Positions 33,988-41,367 of a stretch of DNA of 50,511 nucleotides are shown piece by piece. The notes beneath the pieces are model-generated. The model did no database searches and had not been told where the DNA came from. It saw only the letters and a program-made list of their open reading frames with translations. This stretch comes from an uncultured Ruminococcus sp. (GTDB taxonomy: Bacteria > Bacillota > Clostridia > Lachnospirales > Lachnospiraceae), in assembly GCA_904418845.1 (NCBI GenBank), contig CAJFQC010000019.1, positions 1 to 50,511 of the forward strand, given 5' to 3'. Numbering within the stretch: position 1 is the stretch's first letter; every line of letters starts with the position of its first letter. The position numbers were made by a program, and so were the translations under genes.

Positions 33988-35931
33988 ATGTCAAAAAAGA
34001 CTGTGAAAAACAGACATACCTCTAATAAAGCTGCCGCAAAGCAGACCTCTGCAAAAACACAGGGCGCTGCGAAAGAAGCGGCTGCTGGAAAAGCGCTTAA
34101 GGATGAAAGCAACCGCATATTCCAGGAAAGACTTGCACGCCACCATGATGAGCTGCGCTGGCTGTATATGGAACTGTATGACAATGATGATATGTTCGCG
34201 GAACTGTGCAGCCAGATGAAGGAATATTACGACCAGAGAAACCAGAGTTTAAGAGCACTGGATGCAAAGCGCGGGAGCGAGGGGAAATGGTACCGTAAAA
34301 GAGATATGGTCGGTATGATGATGTATATAGATAATTTTGCGGGCAGCATCAAGGGCGTACAGGAGAAGCTCTCTTATCTGGAGCAGTGCAATGTAAACTA
34401 TATTCACCTTATGCCTTTCCTTGATTCTCCAAAGGGGAGATCGGACGGCGGATATGCGGTGGCAGATTTCCGCAAGGTGAAGCCGGAGCTGGGGACAATG
34501 GATGATCTGGCGGAACTCGCGGAGAAGTGCCATGAGAAAGGCATCAGCCTGTGTATGGACTTTGTCATGAACCACACATCGGAAGATCATGAATGGGCGG
34601 TAAAAGCACGTCAGAGAGACGGAGAATATATGAGCCGCTATTTCTTCTACGCGGATCCTTCTATTCCTCAGGAGTATGAGAAGACGGTCCCTCAGGTGTT
34701 CCCGACTACAGCGCCGGGGAACTTTACATATCTGCCGGAGCTTGGTCATTATGTGATGACCACATTTTACCCGTATCAGTGGGATTTGAATTACCGCAAT
34801 CCAAGAGTATTCAATGAGATGATGTATAATTTCCTGTATCTGGCAAACCAGGGAATGGATATCATCCGTATCGACGCGGTTCCATACATCTGGAAAGAGC
34901 TGGGGACAAACTGCCGGAATTTGCAGCAGGTACATACGATCGTAAGGATGATGCGCATGATCGGAGAGATCGTGTGTCCCGGGATCGTCCTTCTCGGCGA
35001 GGTAGTCATGGAACCGGAAAAGGTGGCGCCGTATTTCGGTACAGTGGAGAAGCCGGAGTGCCATATGCTCTACAACGTGACGACCATGGCCGCCACATGG
35101 AACACAGTGGCAACAAGAGATATCCGCCTTTTAAGAAAACAGATGGATATTGTATGCTCCCTTCCGAAAGAGTACACCTTCCTTAATTATCTGAGATGTC
35201 ATGATGATATCGGCTGGGGGCTTGACTATGCAACGCTCAGCGAGTGGGGGATGAAGGAAGTGCCTCACAAGAAATATCTGAACGATTATTTTCAGGGGAA
35301 GACAGAGGGAAGCGTCAGCCGGGGCGAATTATACAATGAAGATCTTGTCACGGGAGACGCAAGGTTCTGTGGGACTACCGCGTCCATGTGTGGGATCGAG
35401 AGCGCCGGATTTGAGCGGGATGAGGTGAAGATGGATCATGCTATAACGAAGGATGTCATGCTCCATGCCTATATGTTCACCCAGTCCGGTATTCCTATGC
35501 TCTACAGCGGAGACGAGATCGGTCAGGTCAATGACTATACATACAAGGAAGACGCGGACAAAGCGCCGGATTCCCGTTACATCCACAGAGGAAAGTTCTG
35601 CTGGGATCTGGTGGAAAAGATTAAAGAGAAAGACAGTGTGCAGGGCAGGATCTTTAACGCGCTCTCCGAACTAGAGGCAATCCGCAGGAAAGAAGCGATG
35701 TTCAGCGCTGACGCGGAAGTTTATACAAAGGATTACAGTGACTCGTCCATCCTCTGGATCGTGAGAAAGACAGAGAAGGAAGAACTCCATGCGGTGTTTA
35801 ACTTCAGCGATGTGGACAAGACAGTCTGGATGCCGGAGACTGCAGAATACACAGACCTTTTAACAGGGAAGAGAGAGACCATTGAAAAGACGGTTCTTCC
35901 GTCGTGGGATTTCCTGTGGCTGAAAAAGTGA
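33988..35931 (+). CDS. GH13 amylosucrase-type alpha-glucosyl enzyme
   Basis: 647 residues from ATG 33988 after GGAAGGAGAGAAGACGGAA. A Lys/Ala-rich N-terminal tail (residues 1-45) precedes an amylosucrase-like helical domain and barrel: YIDNFAGSIKGVQEKLSYL, YIHLMPFLDSPKGRSDGGYA, MDFVMNHTSEDHEW, APGNFTYLPELGHYV. The catalytic triad is Asp296 (IIRIDAVPYIW), Glu338 (LLGEVVMEP) and Asp406 (RCHDDIGW). The pattern follows GH13 subfamily 4, whose members split sucrose, making glucan plus fructose or simply hydrolysing it. In the pneumococcal raf operon a sucrose phosphorylase holds this place. Which reaction this one prefers is not visible. Confidence 0.88.
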   Translation: MSKKTVKNRHTSNKAAAKQTSAKTQGAAKEAAAGKALKDESNRIFQERLARHHDELRWLYMELYDNDDMFAELCSQMKEYYDQRNQSLRALDAKRGSEGKWYRKRDMVGMMMYIDNFAGSIKGVQEKLSYLEQCNVNYIHLMPFLDSPKGRSDGGYAVADFRKVKPELGTMDDLAELAEKCHEKGISLCMDFVMNHTSEDHEWAVKARQRDGEYMSRYFFYADPSIPQEYEKTVPQVFPTTAPGNFTYLPELGHYVMTTFYPYQWDLNYRNPRVFNEMMYNFLYLANQGMDIIRIDAVPYIWKELGTNCRNLQQVHTIVRMMRMIGEIVCPGIVLLGEVVMEPEKVAPYFGTVEKPECHMLYNVTTMAATWNTVATRDIRLLRKQMDIVCSLPKEYTFLNYLRCHDDIGWGLDYATLSEWGMKEVPHKKYLNDYFQGKTEGSVSRGELYNEDLVTGDARFCGTTASMCGIESAGFERDEVKMDHAITKDVMLHAYMFTQSGIPMLYSGDEIGQVNDYTYKEDADKAPDSRYIHRGKFCWDLVEKIKEKDSVQGRIFNALSELEAIRRKEAMFSADAEVYTKDYSDSSILWIVRKTEKEELHAVFNFSDVDKTVWMPETAEYTDLLTGKRETIEKTVLPSWDFLWLKK

Positions 35932-35973
35932 GTTGAGCACGGTTTGTGAATGATGGCAGACGGAAATTAAAAT

Positions 35974-36046
35974 TTGACATTTTTACTTTGAACGAATATA
36001 ATGAGCGAAGAAACAAGGGCGTTTCCTATAAGGGGAGAACGCCCTT
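35974..36046 (+). promoter_or_regulatory. glnA promoter and leader hairpin (possible attenuator)
   Basis: TTGACA (35974-35979), 17 bases, TATAAT (35997-36002) is a full consensus promoter. Only about six bases after the likely transcript start, AAGGGCGTT (36015-36023) pairs with 36038-36046 around a 14-base loop, followed by TTTTAC. A strong promoter followed at once by a terminator-like stem suggests transcription control of glnA. It may instead terminate read-through from the amylosucrase gene. A second GC-rich fold (CCGG/CCGG near 36055-36067) follows. Confidence 0.6.
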
Positions 36047-36117
36047 TTACATTTCCGGTCCCGCCGGTGGGAAAGGGATTTGCGGATGAATGTGAGATAT
36101 GAAAGGAGGATTTTCAT

Positions 36118-37449
36118 ATGAACGATTATACCAGAGAGGATATCCTGCGCCTCGTGGAAGAGGAGGATGTGGCGTTCATTCGACTGCAGTTCACAGATAT
36201 CTTTGGAAACATGAAAAACATGGCAGTGACAGTCAGCCAGCTTGAGAAAGCGCTGGATAACCGATGTATGTTCGATGCGTCGTCCATTGAGGGGGTGTCG
36301 GGAGAACTGGACGCGGATATGTATCTTTATCCGGATTTAAGTACATTTGAGATCTTTCCGTGGAGACCCCAGCAGGGAAAAGTGGCCAGGCTGATCTGTG
36401 ATGTGTATAAAAAGGACGGGGCGCCTTATGAGGGTGATCCCCGGCATGTGCTCAAAAGAGCAATCGCTCATGCCGCGCAGATGGGGTACGTGCTTAATGC
36501 GGGACCGGAGTGTGAGTTCTTCCTTTTCCATACAGACGAGGATGGGATGCCGACTACTCTGACCCATGAACAGGGCGGGTATTTTGACGTGGGACCGATT
36601 GATTTTGGAGAGAATGCGAGACGCGATATGGTGCTTACTCTGGAGGAGATGGGATTTGAGATTCTATCTTCCCATCATGAGATCGCTCCTGCCCAGCATG
36701 AGATCGACTTCCGCTATGACGAGGCTCTGGTGACGGCAGATAATCTGATGACATTTAAGCTGGTCGTCAAGACGATCGCGAAAAGACACGGTCTGCACGC
36801 AACGTTTATGCCGAAGCCGAGGATTGAGACATGCGGTTCCGGTATGCACGTGAACCTGTCTCTGGAAAAGGATGGGGTCAATGTATTTCAGGATAAAGAG
36901 GATGTAAACGGACTGAGCAGGGAAGGATACTATTTTATCGGGGGCCTGATGAAGCACATGAAAGCAACGACCTGCATCACGAATCCGACCGTCAATTCTT
37001 ACAAGCGTTTTGTGCCTGGATATGAAGCGCCGGTGTATATGGTCTGGTCGTCTAAGACGAGGGGGCCGCTTATCCGCGTGCCTTCCGGAAAGGGGGAGAA
37101 TACGCGCATTGAGCTGCGAAGTCCGGACGCGGCGGCAAACCCGTATCTGGCGCTGGCCGTGCTCTTGGAGGCAGGACTGGACGGCATCAGAAACCAGATC
37201 ATGCCTCCGGCGTGCATTGATGAGGATATCCAGAAAATGAGCCGGGAACGCCGGGAAGAGCTTGAGATACAGGAACTTCCCCGTTCATTGAAAGAGGCAG
37301 TGAAAGAACTTGGAAAGGATGAGTTCGTGCTGGATGTCTTGGGCCGGGAACTGGCAGAAAAGATCATGGATGCCCAGAAAAAAGAATATCATGACTACTG
37401 TATGCAGGTGACAGACTGGGAGATCGGGAAATATCTGTATCGATTGTAA
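36118..37449 (+). CDS. glnA: Glutamine synthetase type I (short, GSI-alpha-like)
   Basis: 443 residues from ATG 36118 after GAAAGGAGGATTTTCAT. The beta-grasp N-domain (VAFIRLQFTDIFGNMKN) contains the Asp50 loop region FDASSIEGVSG. The catalytic domain has NAGPECEFFLF, SHHEIAPAQHEIDFRY, KTIAKRHGLHATFMPKP, GSGMHVNLSL, NSYKRFVPGYEAPVYMVWS and RIELRSPDAAANPYLALAVL. There is no adenylylation loop insert, so activity is set by feedback and by transcription in the GSI-alpha style. It makes glutamine from glutamate and ammonia. The ANTAR regulator directly follows. Confidence 0.96.
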   Translation: MNDYTREDILRLVEEEDVAFIRLQFTDIFGNMKNMAVTVSQLEKALDNRCMFDASSIEGVSGELDADMYLYPDLSTFEIFPWRPQQGKVARLICDVYKKDGAPYEGDPRHVLKRAIAHAAQMGYVLNAGPECEFFLFHTDEDGMPTTLTHEQGGYFDVGPIDFGENARRDMVLTLEEMGFEILSSHHEIAPAQHEIDFRYDEALVTADNLMTFKLVVKTIAKRHGLHATFMPKPRIETCGSGMHVNLSLEKDGVNVFQDKEDVNGLSREGYYFIGGLMKHMKATTCITNPTVNSYKRFVPGYEAPVYMVWSSKTRGPLIRVPSGKGENTRIELRSPDAAANPYLALAVLLEAGLDGIRNQIMPPACIDEDIQKMSRERREELEIQELPRSLKEAVKELGKDEFVLDVLGRELAEKIMDAQKKEYHDYCMQVTDWEIGKYLYRL

Positions 37450-37480
37450 AAAGTAAAAGACGGTGGGAGGTGACACGGAT

Positions 37481-38029
37481 TTGAGTAATGTCATTGTCGC
37501 GTTTCCTAAGAGGGAAGACGCGATAAATATACGAAACATTCTGACAAGATCCGGGGTCGAAGTCTCTGCCGTCTGCCTGACAGGGGCAAAAGTGCTGCAG
37601 CATGCAGAGCTGTGGAGCGAAGGAGTGGTGATCTGCGGCATCCGGCTTCCGGATATGCACTATATGCAGCTTCGAGAATTGCTGCCAGACGAGTATGGTA
37701 TCCTTCTTCTTGCCTCGTCGGAGAAATGGATCGGCGAACTGCCCGAAGGAGTCGTAGGGCTTCCGTTTCCAATTAAGATACGGGATCTGGCGGACACTTT
37801 GGAAATGATGTGCCGTGCGCAGGAAAACATAAGGAAAGAGAAAAAGAGCGCCGCGCGCAAGAGGAGCGGCAGCGAGCGAAAAGTGATCGAGCGGGCGAAG
37901 GCGCTTCTCATGGAGCGGAATGGGATGTCCGAAGAGGAGGCGCACCGGTACCTGCAGAAAACCAGTATGGAAAGCGGCACTGATATGACCGAGACCGCTC
38001 AGATGGTACTGCGGATGATGGACTGCTGA
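37481..38029 (+). CDS. ANTAR-domain RNA-binding response regulator
   Basis: 182 residues from TTG 37481, nine bases after GGGAGGTG; an earlier GTG at 37463 lies in front of that site. The N-terminal half is a receiver-like domain without an obvious phospho-acceptor Asp (VICGIRLPDMHYMQL at the site region). The C-terminal 60 residues are ANTAR: KVIERAKALLMERNGMSEEE and AHRYLQKTSMESGTDMTE. ANTAR proteins (AmiR, NasR, EutV) bind paired hexaloop hairpins and prevent termination. Its place 31 bases after glnA makes it the likely regulator of nitrogen genes, perhaps of the glnA leader itself. Confidence 0.88.
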   Translation: MSNVIVAFPKREDAINIRNILTRSGVEVSAVCLTGAKVLQHAELWSEGVVICGIRLPDMHYMQLRELLPDEYGILLLASSEKWIGELPEGVVGLPFPIKIRDLADTLEMMCRAQENIRKEKKSAARKRSGSERKVIERAKALLMERNGMSEEEAHRYLQKTSMESGTDMTETAQMVLRMMDC

Positions 38030-38041
38030 TTCCGTGTATTA

Positions 38042-38071
38042 TTGACAAGGGCTGTGTGTATGGGGTATAAA
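38042..38071 (+). promoter_or_regulatory. Probable dapF promoter
   Basis: TTGACA (38042-38047), 18-base spacer, TATAAA (38066-38071), about 85 bases before the dapF start. It lies right after the ANTAR stop, so dapF is likely a separate unit. Confidence 0.55.
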
Positions 38072-38157
38072 TGAATAAGGTCAGGCAGGCTGCCAGCGGG
38101 AAGAACTGGAAATGCGGGTGTATCTGACTGAGAATGGCGGGAAAGGACAGAGATCAT

Positions 38158-38994
38158 ATGAGATTTACAAAAATGCAGGGCCTTGGAAACGACTATGTAT
38201 ATGTGAACTGTTTTCGGGAGAAGATAGATGAGCCGTCGGAACTGGCAAGAAAGATCAGCGACAGACATTTCGGTGTGGGATCAGACGGGCTTATCATGAT
38301 CAATCCGTCGGATAAGGCGGATTTTGAGATGGAGATGTATAATGCGGACGGCTCCCGCGGTGAGATGTGCGGGAACGGAATCCGCTGCGTGGCAAAATAT
38401 GTTTATGATTACGGACTCACGGATAAGACAAGTATTTCCGTGGAGACACTTGGCGGGATCAAATATCTTGACCTGACTGTGCAGGACGGAAGAGTGCAGC
38501 TGGTGAAGGTAGACATGGGAAAGCCGGAGCTGGAGCCTTCGAAAGTGCCGGTCATCGCGGAGGGAGACCGGGCTGTGGACGTTCCAATTGAAGTGGACGG
38601 CAGGGAATATAGAATGACATGCATCTCCATGGGCAATCCCCACGCGGTGGTGTTCGTGGACTGTGATGTGAAAGAACTGCCGTTGGAGAAAATCGGACCA
38701 AAGTTTGAGAATCATGAGAGATTCCCGAAGCGGATCAATACAGAATTCGTGCGCGTGCTCGACCGTCACACGGCAGAGATGCGGGTATGGGAGCGCGGCT
38801 CGGGAGAGACGCTGGCATGCGGCACCGGCGCTTGTGCGGTTGCTGTTGCCTGTGCGCTCAATGGACATACTGAGGAGGAAGTGACAGTGAAGCTTCTCGG
38901 CGGAGATCTTCATATCAGATGGGACCGAGAGAAGGATACCGTGTATATGACGGGGCCGGCGGAGACCGTGTTTGACGGAGAGTGGAAGGAATAA
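38158..38994 (+). CDS. dapF: Diaminopimelate epimerase
   Basis: 278 residues from ATG 38158 (GAAAGGACAGAGATCAT upstream; ATG 38134 is less likely). DapF motifs: MRFTKMQGLGNDYVYV, the first catalytic Cys in GEMCGNGIRCVAKY, SMGNPHAVVFV, and the second Cys in SGETLACGTGACAVAVACAL. It interconverts L,L- and meso-diaminopimelate for lysine and peptidoglycan synthesis. Full length; it marks the end of the conserved chromosome before the accessory region. Confidence 0.96.
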   Translation: MRFTKMQGLGNDYVYVNCFREKIDEPSELARKISDRHFGVGSDGLIMINPSDKADFEMEMYNADGSRGEMCGNGIRCVAKYVYDYGLTDKTSISVETLGGIKYLDLTVQDGRVQLVKVDMGKPELEPSKVPVIAEGDRAVDVPIEVDGREYRMTCISMGNPHAVVFVDCDVKELPLEKIGPKFENHERFPKRINTEFVRVLDRHTAEMRVWERGSGETLACGTGACAVAVACALNGHTEEEVTVKLLGGDLHIRWDREKDTVYMTGPAETVFDGEWKE

Positions 38995-39109
38995 AGAACC
39001 CGAAGGTGATATCCCGGCAGAAAAACATAAGAAATATCTATTTTGAGATATCATAGAGTACAGGTGTATTCTTAACAATTTTTTTGATTATATATTTCAT
39101 TATGAATCT

Positions 39110-39126
39110 GTACTGAATTTCGGAAC
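39110..39126. repeat. 17-bp palindrome copy 1
   Basis: GTACTGAATTTCGGAAC, 13 of 17 bases matching the consensus GTACCGAAATTCGGTAC. It lies 23 bases upstream of the promoter of the YefM/YoeB module. Confidence 0.6.
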
Positions 39127-39149
39127 AGAACATAAATTTTAAATTAATA

Positions 39150-39178
39150 TTGACGTACTTCTTAACGTACGCTATAAT
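39150..39178 (+). promoter_or_regulatory. Promoter of the yefM-yoeB module
   Basis: TTGACG (39150-39155), 17 bases, TATAAT (39173-39178). ACGTAC is present twice in the spacer and could be a binding site for the antitoxin. The promoter lies about 230 bases before the yefM ATG. Confidence 0.65.
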
Positions 39179-39406
39179 GAATTTGACAGATAAAATCTCG
39201 ACATTCACTACTAAAAATAATATTTTAAAACATATCAAATTATTTAAGAAGAAAATACACTACGAATGTGCGAGAAATATAACAGATCGAATAACAAAAA
39301 ATATATTAAAAATTGCGCAATTAAAAGTACAAGGATTAAAAGAATTACAAATTAAAAGATTACGAATTACAAATTAAGAATTAAGAATTAAGAAAGGGAT
39401 TTTATT

Positions 39407-39658
39407 ATGTCAACGATCAATATTACTAATGCAAGAAAGGACCTCTATAATCTTGTGGAGAAAGTAAGCCGTTACGGTGAACCAGCTTTAATTGTTGGGA
39501 AAAGGGGAAATGCGGTCCTTATCTCAGAAGATGATTGGAATGCCATACAAGATACCCTATATCTTAATTCCATTCCAGGCATGGTTGAGAGCATCAATGC
39601 TGCCGGAAAAGAACCCATCTCCGAGTGCTCCACGTATGATCCAAATGAGGAATGGTAA
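39407..39658 (+). CDS. yefM: Antitoxin of the Phd/YefM family
   Basis: 83 residues from ATG 39407 after AGAAAGGGATTTTATT. The N-terminal DNA-binding fold reads STINITNARKDLYNLVEKVS, then GEPALIVGKRGNAVLISEDD with W and N in the standard positions; the acidic C-terminus (STYDPNEEW) would wrap around the toxin. It neutralises YoeB and represses the module. The toxin ATG follows six bases after the stop. Base composition is lower in GC than the chromosome to the left, consistent with recent arrival. Confidence 0.92.
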   Translation: MSTINITNARKDLYNLVEKVSRYGEPALIVGKRGNAVLISEDDWNAIQDTLYLNSIPGMVESINAAGKEPISECSTYDPNEEW

Positions 39659-39664
39659 ACGAAA

Positions 39665-39973
39665 ATGTATTTAGTTTTGTTTTCCAAAGATGCGGAAAAG
39701 GACAAAAAGCTGCTGAAATATGCAGGGCTGGAGAAAAAGGCAAAAAATATATTGGATATCCTTGCTCTGAATCCTTATCAGACGCCGCCGTCATATGAGA
39801 AACTGCTTGGAAACCTTAATGGCAATTACTCCCGACGTCTTAACATACATCACCGTTTGGTTTATGAAGTACAGCCATTTGATCCTGAGCTTTTCCCAGA
39901 TCTCGAAAGAGACAAATATGAAGGGGTTGTCCTTGTAAAACGCATGTGGAGTCATTATGATGACGTCAGATAA
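39665..39973 (+). CDS. yoeB: Toxin of the Txe/YoeB family
   Basis: 102 residues from ATG 39665. The RelE-fold mRNA interferase pattern is clear: KDAEKDKKLLKYAGLEKKAK, then LLGNLNGNYSRRLNIHHRLVYEV with the catalytic Arg/His/Glu region, and the C-terminal KRMWSHYDD, where YoeB has its active-site His-Tyr. It is somewhat longer than E. coli YoeB (84 residues) through the PFDPELFPDLERDK insert. It cleaves mRNA on the ribosome when free of antitoxin. Confidence 0.93.
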   Translation: MYLVLFSKDAEKDKKLLKYAGLEKKAKNILDILALNPYQTPPSYEKLLGNLNGNYSRRLNIHHRLVYEVQPFDPELFPDLERDKYEGVVLVKRMWSHYDDVR

Positions 39974-39986
39974 CCAGTGTATGATT

Positions 39987-40028
39987 AAAGCAAAAGAGCT
40001 GCCCGTCTTGGGGCAGCTCTTTTGCTTT
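39987..40028. terminator. Bidirectional terminator after yoeB
   Basis: A perfect 18-bp stem (arms 39987-40004 and 40011-40028, core AAGAGCTGCCC) with a six-base loop, A-rich at the left foot and T-rich at the right. It ends the yoeB transcript and may end the minus-strand integrase remnant as well. Confidence 0.85.
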
Positions 40029-40054
40029 GTGCATTTGTATTACGATATCCATGT

Positions 40055-40071
40055 GTACCGGATTTCGGTAC
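40055..40071. repeat. 17-bp palindrome copy 2
   Basis: GTACCGGATTTCGGTAC, 15 of 17 matches to the consensus, with both six-base arms (GTACCG and CGGTAC) perfect. It lies between the yoeB terminator and the end of the integrase remnant. Confidence 0.7.
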
Positions 40072-40098
40072 GGAATAATACCTGTTCGAAAAACATCT

Positions 40099-40950
40099 CT
40101 AATCTAATATAGAGTCTGCAAATTGTTCCAAAGAAGCTGCTGACATCTGATCCAATACATGAACATAATTAGTCATGACAGTTTCAAAGGCGTCACCCAT
40201 GATATCTGCAACTACTTTAATAAGAGTTCCATTCATCAGAGCGGAAAGCAGCACTATATTCTATCTGCTGTTCAATTAAAGGAAGTATCCGCCGGGGAAT
40301 TGTCAGTGAGCGTTGCGCTCCGGCATTTTTTAAATCGGTCAGATGGCCTTTCATGTCTACTCCATGATTAAGTGTAAGGCGCCGGGTTGTAAGGTCTATA
40401 TCATATTTACTGATTCCGCAGACTTCCCTCGGACGCATCCCAAAAGTTGTGTGCAGGACATACATGCAGTAATATAGATCTGCTCTGGTACAGGGATGCG
40501 CAGGGGTATAACTGCATAATCCATTATCTGCGACATCAGATTAAAAGCCATATTCGTTGTTTTTGGAGCATACTTTCCCGTAAGTAATGTGACCCAATCC
40601 TGGATGTCGAGAGCCGTGATCTTGCGGACATCCATATCATCAAAAACGCTGAGGTAGATGTCGCAATAGTTCTTATCGCGGATCTGCGTGGTTTCTTCTT
40701 TTGTTGCTCTTGTTTTTAGCCATTCATCTTTTACCTCCTGAAAAGTAATAGCAGTTCTGAGCCGTTTGGCATATGGAGATTTTTCGAGCTGCTTTTTCAT
40801 TTTGCTTTCCGCTATGACGGCATCATTTCTGTTTAAAAAGCCCTCTCCCCATATGGGGGTGCATTTATCATATTTATAAGTTGATATAACAGGATAATAA
40901 TAAGTGACCTGTATACCATTTATTTTACGAATTTTCTCTTGTATGCTCAT
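40099..40950 (-). pseudogene. Decayed tyrosine integrase
   Basis: From ATG 40950 the frame encodes an AP2-like/N-terminal arm (SIQEKIRKINGIQVTYYYPV) and a SAM-like core-binding domain (TFQEVKDEWLKTRATKEE, LDIQDWVTLLTGKY). Near 40490 the frame breaks and continues one frame over with MYVLHTTFGMRPREVCGI, which holds the first catalytic Arg. That frame stops at 40217. A third piece, VVADIMGDAFETVMTNYVHV to the stop at 40099, is the C-terminus with the catalytic Tyr. The middle HxLRH motif is deleted. One frameshift and one internal deletion make it inactive. Confidence 0.8.
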
Positions 40951-40967
40951 GCCGACTCTCTTTTTTC

Positions 40968-40984
40968 GTACCGAAATTCGGAAC
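40968..40984. repeat. 17-bp palindrome copy 3
   Basis: GTACCGAAATTCGGAAC, 16 of 17 matches to the consensus. It lies 17 bases upstream of the integrase remnant start (minus) and 12 bases upstream of the -35 of the type I toxin promoter (plus). Confidence 0.75.
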
Positions 40985-40996
40985 GCAAAACCGCAA

Positions 40997-41026
40997 TTGT
41001 CACGTTTTGTATTGTTATGCTATAAT
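40997..41026 (+). promoter_or_regulatory. Promoter of the type I toxin mRNA
   Basis: TTGTCA (40997-41002), 18 bases, TATAAT (41021-41026). Transcription would begin near 41033, about 40 bases before the toxin ATG. Confidence 0.65.
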
Positions 41027-41072
41027 AGCCATGTTGTCATACCCAATCCGGCAACGGAAAGGGGGTGTACAT

Positions 41073-41171
41073 ATGCAGGATGCGATAATATCGTTCTTAG
41101 TTGCTATTATGGGTGGTGTAGCCTGCCACTACATCATCAAATGGTTAGATAGCAATGATGATGACAACTAA
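41073..41171 (+). CDS. Fst-like type I toxin peptide
   Basis: 32 residues from ATG 41073, seven bases after AAAGGGGGT. The peptide starts MQDAIISFLVAIMGGVACHY, continues IIKWLDS and ends NDDDN: a short polar start, one membrane helix, then W/L-D and an acidic charged tail. This is the plan of Fst/Ldr-superfamily toxins such as Fst of pAD1 (membrane helix followed by a charged LDEEDD-type tail). Such peptides insert in the membrane and block growth. A convergent small RNA with two shared direct repeats lies just downstream, which strongly supports a type I toxin-antitoxin locus. It is too short for ordinary gene callers. Confidence 0.75.
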   Translation: MQDAIISFLVAIMGGVACHYIIKWLDSNDDDN

Positions 41172-41173
41172 CC

Positions 41174-41246
41174 AAAAAAGAATCCCCAGAGCTGCCACTC
41201 TGGGGATTCTGCATTGTGTACATATGACGCAATAATATCGTTTGCC
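41174..41246 (-). ncRNA. Antitoxin RNA (RNA II-like) of the Fst-type locus
   Basis: A consensus minus-strand promoter (41254-41282) would start a transcript near 41246 that ends at the shared hairpin (41179-41210) in a run of six U, giving about 73 bases. Its 5' part is complementary to two elements also found in the toxin mRNA. GTGTACATATG (41216-41226) repeats the toxin start region 41065-41075. ATAATATCGTT (41232-41242) repeats 41085-41095. Pairing at the first would cover the toxin start codon. This repeats the organisation of pAD1 par, where RNA II is about 65 bases. Confidence 0.7.
41179..41210. terminator. Shared bidirectional terminator of toxin and antitoxin RNAs
   Basis: AGAATCCCCAGAG (41179-41191) pairs perfectly with 41198-41210 around the loop CTGCCA. 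The foot has A6 on the left, giving U6 for the minus transcript. It starts eight bases after the toxin stop. In this arrangement both RNAs share the stem-loop, the usual first contact in antisense pairing. Confidence 0.85.
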
Positions 41247-41253
41247 TACGCAT

Positions 41254-41282
41254 AATATAACATATGCAACAGGCAACGTCAA
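41254..41282 (-). promoter_or_regulatory. Promoter of the antitoxin RNA
   Basis: Read on the minus strand: TTGACG (41282-41277), 17 bases, TATATT (41259-41254). It is closer to consensus in spacing than the toxin promoter, fitting the need for antitoxin excess. Confidence 0.7.
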
Positions 41283-41335
41283 GTATATCCCAAGAGAAGA
41301 AAATGTATCCAGTTCTGCTCAATTCAATGCTGAAC

Positions 41336-41352
41336 GTACCGAAATTCGGTAC
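41336..41352. repeat. 17-bp palindrome copy 4
   Basis: GTACCGAAATTCGGTAC, the perfect copy that defines the consensus. It bounds the type I toxin-antitoxin locus on the right, 54 bases before the antitoxin promoter. Confidence 0.8.
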
Positions 41353-41367
41353 GCATATCCTTTTATT

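Larger units (their letters stand above)
38995..39406. other. AT-rich leader region before yefM with tandem repeats
   Basis: About 410 bases with a sharp drop in GC and no convincing gene. An open frame from 39177 to 39377 is rich in Lys, Ile and Asn, lacks a ribosome site and is not called. GAATTACAAATTA occurs at 39342-39354 and 39364-39376, followed by a triple AATTAAG run up to the yefM ribosome site (AGAAAGGGATTTTATT). It would be the long 5' leader of the toxin-antitoxin transcript. Confidence 0.5.

Noticed and set aside
36015-36070. Riboswitch (T-box or glutamine type) upstream of glnA
   Set aside because: The leader of about 110 bases lacks a T-box sequence and any recognisable riboswitch core; only a simple stem is seen.
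39177-39377. 67-codon AT-rich frame before yefM
   Set aside because: It starts on top of the promoter -10 box, lacks a ribosome site and is low-complexity; treated as leader.
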